Below are positions 56,746 through 64,000 of a stretch of DNA of 64,000 bases, in pieces. Below the pieces are notes generated by a model. The model saw only the letters and a list, made by a program, of their open reading frames with translations. It ran no database searches and was not told the DNA's origin. The stretch's first letter is position 1. The number at the start of each line of letters is the position of its first letter. The stretch spans positions 15,330,798 to 15,394,797 of the forward strand of contig NC_049914.1 of the NCBI RefSeq assembly GCF_001411555.2. Direction: 5' to 3'. Origin of the DNA: Juglans regia (taxonomy: Eukaryota > Streptophyta > Magnoliopsida > Fagales > Juglandaceae). The position numbers were made by a program, and so were the translations under genes.

Positions 56746-57429
56746 CAGGGCGGCTCTTCCATTAGTCGAATTAGGCAATTGCCTAAGCCTCCTACTGGAA
56801 GAAGCCCCCCTAAAAAAAGTCTAAATATAATTTTTTAAAAGAAAAAAATATCTAATTAAAAAAATTAATTAACCCAATAAGAGAACCTCAAAAATATTAA
56901 ATAGACATTATGTCACTATTAAAAGTATCTCACATAATAATTATTTCCCGTACTCTCCTTCTAATAATACACTTCTCTTTTATCATTATTAAATTAATAT
57001 ATAATGTAAAAATTATAAATAACAAAATCTAATTTTCGAGTGTTCATAATGTTTTTTTGTATGATCCTTTAAAAAGGCAATGGCCTACTTTTTCCCAAAT
57101 GTGTAAGTTATTTATAGTTTGAGAATATTTGAGAATAATTGTATTTCCAAACGGTCCCTAAGAGTCTAAAGCATGTTTTATAAAACTATATTTGATAAAA
57201 TCCTCTCTAAATCGATAATGTTCTAATAATGATTAAGTCGGTCATTAGTTGAAAATGTAGTATAAAATCTTAATCAGTAATTTTTCTTGGCAAACTATTA
57301 TAATTATTTTTAAATAAAAATAGAATGTAAAAATTAAAATTAAAATAGTTTTATTTAATTTTACTTTAAAAAAAAAAACCTCAATAAAAATCTTAGCCTT
57401 AAGCCCTCGAACCAATTGAGCGGGCCCTG
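56746..57429. mobile_element. Non-autonomous Ac-type hAT element (684 bp)
   Basis: Starts CAGGGCGGCTC and ends CGGGCCCTG (complement CAGGGCCCG). It is flanked by a perfect 8-bp duplication TTTAAAAC (56,738-56,745 and 57,430-57,437). The AT-rich interior has no coding capacity. CAGGG ends are those of the Ac/hAT branch, unlike the TAGGG ends of the other two hAT elements. Confidence 0.88.
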
Positions 57430-57437
57430 TTTAAAAC

Positions 57438-57684
57438 ATCGACCCGAACTAATTGAACGCTTGAATTTTGAAGTGGAATAGACATAACATTGGCTTTCAT
57501 GGAGGTTCAGGTTCATATTATTCGGAAACACAATTCATGATGAACTTTTCGATCACATGTTAGTTTTAGTACATCTAGCAAACACAATTATATTTTGGCC
57601 TGGTTTTGTTTTCAAGACATCAAATATAAATTAATATAGTTAAAAAAGATTACATTTATTTTATTTTCACAGCATGATCTAAAG
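57438..57684. other. Host sequence between two hAT elements
   Basis: About 240 bases of AT-rich DNA without gene; its last eight bases, ATCTAAAG, are the left duplication of the next element. Confidence 0.6.
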
Positions 57685-58720
57685 TAGGGCTGTGCATAGA
57701 ATCCGATAGCCCGTTTAACCCGATCAAAATAACTCGACCCGACCCGACTTTTATCGGGTGCCATCGTTTCGGATCTCCAACCCGACTAAGTAGCGGGTTT
57801 GTGTTTTGGGTGTCAACCCGTCCGACTATAAATAATACTTATCTTCAGTTCTCAAACCCTAGCCTCCCAAATCCGGATGAGAACCTTGCCTCCCATCTCC
57901 AACTGGCTGATTAATTCGTAAGCGAGGTTGCCTTCATTGGACGAGGTGTCTGCATAGGAGACCATGCATAGAGCTTATCCGGGTCGCAGGATACAGGTAG
58001 GACCGTAAGAGTAGGGTCTTGGTACGACGCCGCCTAGCTTGCTTCTTCTCCATCTAATGAACGATGCTGCCCAGCTTGCTTCTTCTTCATTCCTCGACAA
58101 ATGCTATTCTTATCTTCATTGCCATGGTCATAATAGTACGGGTTTTGCAGGTGAGCGAGGAGCATGGGATTGGAGAGTAGGAAGAAGATAGAAGTAGGAG
58201 TGGGTTGAATATGGTTTTGAAGAGTTGGTAATAATTTCTTTTGTGCAATACCATCACAATTTAAAACCTAAGAAAAGATTGCATTTTGATGCTTTTTTGA
58301 AAGCGACCCATTTTGAAGAGGTTTGTGATAACTCTTCTCATCAACCCACCTGAGTACCTGAATGAGTTTCTTCATTTTTTTTTTACTGTATATTTATTGT
58401 ATATAGAAGATTATTTGAGAGTAATTTGTTTATTTGCTCTTGTAATTACAGTTTGTTATAATGTTTATGGCTGTGATAAGAAAGAACCAAGGCCATCGCT
58501 GCGCCGCTAAACCCAGCCTACCCCTCGGAAGAGTTCGAGTTTTACCTCACCGACTCAAAGTCGAAACTCCTGCGAAAATGAAGATGGGTCTGTCTGGTCG
58601 TACGGTTCAACCCAATTTCATTTTGTTCGAGTCGGTTCGGATCGGTTTGGCGCCATAAACACCATTATTCGGGTCGATTCGGGCCTAAACCCGGTTGGAC
58701 CAGGTCAGGTTGCAAGCCTA
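57685..58720. mobile_element. Non-autonomous hAT element with TAGGGCTGTGCA end (1,036 bp)
   Basis: Starts TAGGGCTGTGCATAGA and ends with complement TAGGCTTGCAACC. It is flanked by a perfect 8-bp duplication ATCTAAAG (57,677-57,684 and 58,721-58,728). Subterminal regions are rich in CCCGACCCGA/TCGGGT words. The left end equals the TAGGGTTGTGCA end of the coding hAT at 11,956. The interior (57,850-58,560) is of mixed composition with no transposase and may include captured host sequence. Confidence 0.9.
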
Positions 58721-58728
58721 ATCTAAAG

Positions 58729-59701
58729 TACACTTGACTGTATCTAAATCTTTGATTCCTTATGTGATCTAAGTGCAATGAAGGAAGCCTCAATTTGTAA
58801 ATGTAATTTATGCTTGGATAGGATTAGATGCGTGTGCTATTAGGAATAAATGTAATCTTAATTGGACTCTAGGACTGCAGTGATCCGATAAGGATAAATA
58901 TTTGAATTGTAGCTCTTATCAAATATTGTTTGTATTATAAGATAAGAGTAAAAAAGAGTCTTTTGTGTGCTTCAAGTCTAAGAGTCAGTTGAAGAGATAA
59001 AGATGCAAGCTTTATTGAAGAAACTGAAACAAACTTGAACGCAAGATAATTCAGAAGAAGTGATCTAATTCGAGATGTTCGCAAAATAGTTAGCAACATA
59101 TCTGACTGAAATTTTGGATAAACATGTCAGCAGAATCCTTCTCCAAATCAATGACAACATTGTCTGTTTATAAGGGAATCGAGAGAGGGGTTCGAGGACA
59201 CTTGTACATATTCACAAGTATTTGAGAGCTTGAAGATCTGGGTAGAACTTCAAGAGATCGTGCAAGAGAAAATTCTTGAGAGAAGGATTTTTCGAAAAGA
59301 CTCAATCCGTGAGATTGAGTGAGAGCATACTCCGAAAGGGAGTTGCCTTGTTCAAGTTCAACCACTGGAGGTTCCAGTAGGAAAGACAAAAATTGGAGAG
59401 TGTTAGAGGTTCTAACTACCTACTATAGTAGAAGACAAGCGGGTCACGTGTCTTGGGTAAACGTGTCGAGTTACGAAGGTTTTGTAAACATTTTACTTGT
59501 AATACTCTCAATCGATAAAATTGGCTTTCCTAAGCTTGATTGCCCCGTAGGGTTTTACATTTGAGGAGTTCTTCAAAGCGTTTATCTTTGTAACCAAATT
59601 ATTATGTTAATGCTCTTAATATTTTATTTTGGTTACTAACCTATGCTAACAATTTCTGTTTAGCATTAACGAGCATAATTAGGAGTACTCAAGCAATTTC
59701 A
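58729..59701 (+). repeat. 5' LTR of the right-edge Ty1-copia element
   Basis: Ends AAGCAATTTCA at 59,701, followed one base later by TTGGTATCAGAGC. The 5' limit is not visible; the small hAT may have inserted inside or just before it. Antisense relatives lie at 11,641-11,955 and 16,016-16,840. Confidence 0.65.
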
Positions 59702-59702
59702 A

Positions 59703-59715
59703 TTGGTATCAGAGC
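59703..59715 (+). promoter_or_regulatory. Primer binding site (initiator tRNA-Met)
   Basis: TTGGTATCAGAGC, 47 bases before the gag ATG. Confidence 0.9.
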
Positions 59716-59761
59716 GTGGTGGTTCACTCAGACTAAGTGAGATCCGTTCCCCTAGAAGGTC

Positions 59762-60519
59762 ATGGCGTCACTATCATTATCACTAAATTTCGATGGTGAT
59801 AACTATGCCTACTGGAAGGTAAGAATGAGAGCATTTCTAAAATCACTTGATGAGAAAGTCTGGCTAACCGTGGAATCAGGATGGACAAGACCCACAATAC
59901 TATAAAAGAATGGACCAAAGAACAATCAAGCAGCTGTAATTGGAACAATAAAGGTCTAAATACTATTTTCATGGCAGTATCTCCTGATGAATTCAAGATA
60001 ATTTTCAAGTGTGAAACATCTAAGGTTGCTTGGGACATTTTAGAAACCACATATGAAGGGACCAAAACAGTGAAAAATTCTAAAGTATAAATATTGACCT
60101 CAAAGTTTGAGGAAATAAAAATCCTAGAAGGTAAGACTTTCAATGAATTTTATGCTAAACTAAATGACATTGTTAATTCCAGGTACAATCTCGAAGAGAA
60201 GGTCGAGGAGGCACGAGTTGTGAGGAAAAATTTGAGATCCCAACCTGAAAGGTTTCGAGCAAAGGTGACATCCATAGAAGAAAGCAAGGATTTAGACGCA
60301 ATTCGGATAGAAGAATTGGTAGGCTCTTTGCAAACTTATGAATCTACTCTTCCACAACAGAAGAAAGGTAAGTCCATTGTACTCAAAACTACTAAGGAAG
60401 AAAAACAGTGTGATGATGAAGACATGTGTAATGATGACCTAGCACTTGTGGCCAGAAAATTAAAAAAATTTATGTTTAATAAAAAGAATTCTGGTAAATC
60501 GAAAAAGGGTAAGACTTTC
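59762..60519 (+). pseudogene. Right-edge Ty1-copia gag (UBN2), first part
   Basis: The start MASLSLSLNFDGDNYAYWKV gives the UBN2 gag order: YAYWKVRMRAFLKSLDEKVW, AVSPDEFKIIFKCETSKVAW, EEIKILEGKTFNEFYAKLND, LVGSLQTYESTLPQQKKGKS. A frameshift near 59,875 and a TAA at about 60,088 interrupt it. The reading ends in SKKGKTF, where element B is inserted, and continues after 63,118. Confidence 0.9.
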
Positions 60520-63118
60520 TGTAACACCCTGCTTCTCAAAAAGACATTTTAGAATTTTTGAAGAGCCATTGTGCTACTACTAAACTTAAACTTAAAAGCT
60601 TTTCTTTTAAACAAAGCGCCATATGCGAAAGATTTCCATAAATAAAATAAACTTCAATAAATACTGAAAGTCCAAAATAGAGTCTGCGGAAGCACTTATT
60701 TAAAAAAATATGGAAGTCTCATGTGTTTATCAAAATAACTTATTTAAAACTTTAACCATAAAACATAAAATTATAGCATAATTTGTCTAGGCCTCTGCCT
60801 CGCCTCCCAGGGTCAAGTCCTGTCCTGCAGTCTCATCCTCATAAATGTCATCACCTGGGGTGGTTTAAAAATATGAAAATAAACTAAATGAGTCAAAGAC
60901 TCAACAAGAAATCCATCACAATGTAAACATAATAAACATAAGGCTTTTATAAAAGTTTTCATGCTGAGAGTTTAAATTCATGACTATTCATACTGATGCT
61001 TATACTATGCATGACTGATTTAACTGAATTAGCTGACTGATCTGACTGATTTAACTGATTTATCTGACTGGCCAACACACTTAACCTTGTGTGCAAGGTT
61101 GTGCACCGGCCTCACGTCCCGCGACCGCAAGGGGAGTCGCTGATAGTCTTTTGGCATACTATGGTGGACCACGCTTGAGCCCGTGGCTTGCACACCCACG
61201 CTGAACTGCTTTGGTACCATGCATTTGAATGGCCATCTAATTAACTGATATTATTATCTTGTACTTGAACTTAAGATAGCTTGCATGTCTTATACACATG
61301 AGATGCATGACATGGTGCATACATAATTATAATTTCTGAATTTGAACATGATATGAAATGACATGATCGTATGCTATGCTGGATGACATGTTTGCATATG
61401 ACATAAGTGGTGCATAAATAATGACTGACAATGAACTGGCTTAAATAATACTTATATATAAGCTAAACTGTGATGATCCTAATTTATGATCAAATTACAT
61501 ACCTTGCAACGCTAATCCACTATTTTCAGTGCGTAGTCGATCACCTATACAATGAGCGTGTAATTTCCGTAAATTTTCCAATCAAACACATGTTTAAAAT
61601 ATTTAACCTGAAATGCTAAAATTAACCTATTTTAATTCCTCAATACTTAAAATTCTCCTAATCCCTAACATCATTTCCCTAATTTCATCGACATCCAACT
61701 AATATTTACTTACCCTAATTTTAATTCAATACAAATCTATCTAAGAAACAAGCCTATCCCACTTAAATAATATAACTGTCGCTCTAAAAAGTATTATCAA
61801 ACCCAAAATGATTTAGAACCCAAATATAGACTAATAACATACATGTTTATCTTCATGATAATTTAAAAAATAACTCAATTCTAATTAAGATCCTAATACG
61901 CCTACTTAGGCTCATTACATTACAAACTAAACTTAAAAGGGCAAAATTGTCATAATGTTACAAACTAGAACCTATCATTGGCATTTCGTTTGAAACGTAA
62001 CCATGCAACTATGTAGATGGACACACAACAGAGCTTATTGAGAGCTAGGCGTGAGGCTTTCGGGCTTGGTGGTGCTGAACGACGGAGCTGGGTGATTCCT
62101 CGGTGGCTCAAGGCTAGAGAGATAGAGAGAATTCGAAAACTTGAGAGAGAGAGAGAGAGACCAAGTAAGAGAGTGTTTACGGGGAGTAGAGATGCTGAGA
62201 GACTACGCATGGAGAGGGTCGGCATGAATTTACTGAGCAAGGGTGGCAGCTTGCTAAGGCGTGCGGTGTAGGCGGCAGTCTCTGAGCAGTGTGGTGACGA
62301 CGTGGAGGGGCTTGGTGTCATGGGGTGGCGTCGTGGGGTGGTTGGGCTATGGCTCACGGTGGGGAGAAAAATCCCCTATTTTCGATGGTGAAAATAGAGC
62401 TTGTCCGTGTGTTGGTTGGGCAGTGGGCTAGCAGATTTTGCCGGACATGGGTGGCTTGGCCTTGCGTGGGTGCTGTGCTTTCCTGGATAGGGAAGCGTGG
62501 AGGCGTTTCCTGGTGGTTGCCGTGTGGGTGGTCTGGTTCATGGAAGGAGGCCAAGTGATTTCTGCTTTACGTGGGGCTGGGTAGTGTTTCCGTCGTGAGC
62601 GTGGTTTGCGCAGTGGCTTTCGGTGGTTGTCACGGAGGAGGTCTTGGGTGGTCTACTGGACGAACTGAGGGGAGGTTGTTTGTTGCGGGTTTGAGGGGAG
62701 GAGGTTTGTAAAAGGTGCTCTGTGTGTATTTAGACGTTGGGTGACAGTGACTATACTTTTCATGTAGCAGGGCTAAACCTATTTATAAACCTAGCCAGTT
62801 GAGAGTCAAAAAGAAAACCCTAGATAAAAAGAGACGTGAATGTGCATATGAGTGGATTGTTTGAAATTCATAGAAGAAAAAATCCGGTAGGGAGGAGTTT
62901 TATTATGGAAACGACTCATGTGCTTGGAGAGAAAATAATGATAACAATAATGATAATAATGATAATAACAACAATAACAATAATAATAATAATAATAATA
63001 ATGGGCTTAAAAGAAAAAAATCTATTCGATAAATTCTTTAATGGGCTTTAACTCATTTATTGTGTTTAACAAAATTATCCGTAATTTATCCCTAAAAATA
63101 TAGGATCGGGTCGTTACA
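60520..63118 (-). mobile_element. TGTAAC...GTTACA-bounded element B (2,599 bp), inserted in copia gag
   Basis: Left end TGTAACACCCTGCTTC, right end GGATCGGGTCGTTACA. It interrupts a gag reading frame that resumes immediately after it, so the boundaries are reliable. It is homologous to element A over 60,960-61,560 ('cacacttaaccttgtgtgc', 'ggcatactatggtggacca'). A GC-rich middle (62,000-62,760) contains only chance open frames. No 5-bp duplication is evident ('ctttc' versus 'actaa'). Either a solo LTR or a non-autonomous element is possible. Confidence 0.75.
62934..63004. repeat. (ATA/ATG)n trinucleotide microsatellite
   Basis: About 23 trinucleotide units, mainly ATA with ATG and ACA variants. 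Confidence 0.9.
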
Positions 63119-64000
63119 ACTAAAAAGAACGAATCAGAAAAATGGAATAAAGACAAAATTGAGTTTAAAGATAAAGTCCAATGTCATGAATGCTCCTGGT
63201 TTTGGCCACATAAAAATTGAGTTCTAAATTTCAAAAGGAAAGCAAATGCTTTGAATACTACTCTAAGTGATGATTCTGACTCTGAAAGTTCAAATACATC
63301 CTCTGATAGTGAAACTGCCTTTATTGCTTTTTCTGCTTTTGTTACTGATTATGATGACATGAGCAAACTATATACTGACGACAGTGTGTTTGTTTGTGAT
63401 ACTGACTCTGATGTTGCCACAGAAGTTGCTGATCATGATCTATGTGTTCATGAGGCATATGAGGGAGGATTTATGTGAAGAATTTGTGAAAATCTAAAAG
63501 GTAAATAAGAAGCTGTACAAAAACCTAACCACCATAGAGAGTGAGAAAAACAATTTAGAGGAAGCACTGAAAGTAATGAAACTAGAAGTAACAAAGCTAC
63601 ACGCATAGAAAGAGGTGCTTGAAAAAGGGTTAGTAGCTTGTTAGGAAGTCAAAGAAAAGACTTCCACTCAAAAACTCAATGAACTACTGAAAGTTCAAAG
63701 AGATAGTTCTGATCGCACATGATTGGGATACAATACTTCCAGAGATTCACATCATAAAGCATATGCTGCCTCTACATCTAAAACCTTTGTAAAAGGAAGT
63801 AATGTAGAAAATGTCCCAAAGAAACCTGTGAATAAAGGCAAGGCAGTAATAACAACTTCCGGTAAGTCCAAAGGTATGTTTGTTCCTTCTTATTATTATT
63901 GTGGAATAATTTGACATAATAGAACAAATTGCTTTAAATTTAGAAAAGAAAAAGAAAAAGGAAATATAAATAATTTGTCAAACAAAGATACGATCCTAGA
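63119..64000 (+). pseudogene. Right-edge Ty1-copia gag, second part, into pol (open at window edge)
   Basis: Continues gag: KDKVQCHEC begins a CCHC knuckle whose second half (GFGH reading) is in another frame near 63,200. Then an acidic Ser/Asp-rich stretch (TTLSDDSDSESSNTSSDSE), a coiled-coil-like part (KKLYKNLTTIESEKNNLEEA) with stops at 63,607 and 63,641, and a basic pre-protease region (KKPVNKGKAVITTSGKSKG). A second decayed knuckle (YYCGII...HNRTNCFKF) lies at 63,896-63,938. Protease and later domains would lie beyond 64,000. Confidence 0.8.

Noticed and set aside
59703..59715. Possible tRNA-Met gene fragment (TTGGTATCAGAGC)
   Set aside because: It is the retroelement primer binding site; no cloverleaf surrounds it. 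The same applies at 40,426 and in the TRIM.
62017..62558. Frames with Arg/Glu and Trp/Gly-rich translations in element B
   Set aside because: Both strands are open by composition. There is no domain and no start context, and the equivalent part of element A has different frames.
60515..63123. Five-base target duplication for element B
   Set aside because: The flanks are 'ctttc' and 'actaa', which do not match; shifting the ends by one or two bases does not help.

Overview
The window is nuclear DNA of a dicot plant. The signs are spliced genes with long AT-rich introns, plant-type Ty1-copia, Ty3-gypsy, LINE, hAT and PIF/Harbinger elements, and tRNA-Met primer sites (TGGTATCAGAGC). The style of the repeats suggests a woody species, perhaps Fagales, but that is only an impression. 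The one host gene I can support is at the left edge on the minus strand. It is an LRR receptor-like (pseudo)kinase of the Arabidopsis At5g10020 type, cut off inside the kinase domain by the window start. It has two visible exons (5065-4162 and 1453-1) and a 2.7-kb intron carrying a small 5'-truncated LINE.

From 5.1 to 11.0 kb there is upstream and intergenic DNA with TA and GA microsatellites, a duplicated AT-rich repeat and degenerate TGACATG-type sequence. I see no convincing gene there.

From about 11.0 to 56.7 kb the window is one nested stack of transposable elements. The outermost layer is an old Ty1-copia element. It has LTR-like sequence at 11.04-11.64 and again at 56.25-56.74 kb, gag at 16.9-17.6, and reverse transcriptase split between 18.13-18.25 and 47.76-48.79. 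Its left part holds an antisense copia-LTR-like piece interrupted by a 4.06-kb hAT transposon with a perfect 8-bp target duplication and an almost intact transposase. Its pol gene is split by a TGTAAC...GTTACA-bounded element (18,254-47,755). Inside that lie a full LINE (about 20.1-39.75 kb) and a young Ty1-copia element (40,023-47,278, TSD TAATT). The LINE is split by a PIF/Harbinger MITE (25,036-38,691, TSD TTA). The MITE is split by a cluster of rearranged Ty3-gypsy copies in both orientations (25,136-38,430).

Two gypsy copies in that cluster are internally deleted. They lost RT and the integrase core, and the integrase deletion scar has become an in-frame 15-residue tandem repeat. Further right (50,417-56,242), a chromodomain Ty3-gypsy element is fused to tandem miniature TRIM units, and the fused block as a whole is flanked by AAAAC/AAAAC. 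This suggests a chimeric retroelement that integrated as one unit.

From 56.7 to 64.0 kb there are two non-autonomous hAT elements with perfect 8-bp duplications, then another Ty1-copia element (LTR, primer site, gag). Its gag is broken by a second TGTAAC...GTTACA element (60,520-63,118), and it runs off the right edge. All boundaries come from reading repeats, ends and duplications by eye; no alignment was run.
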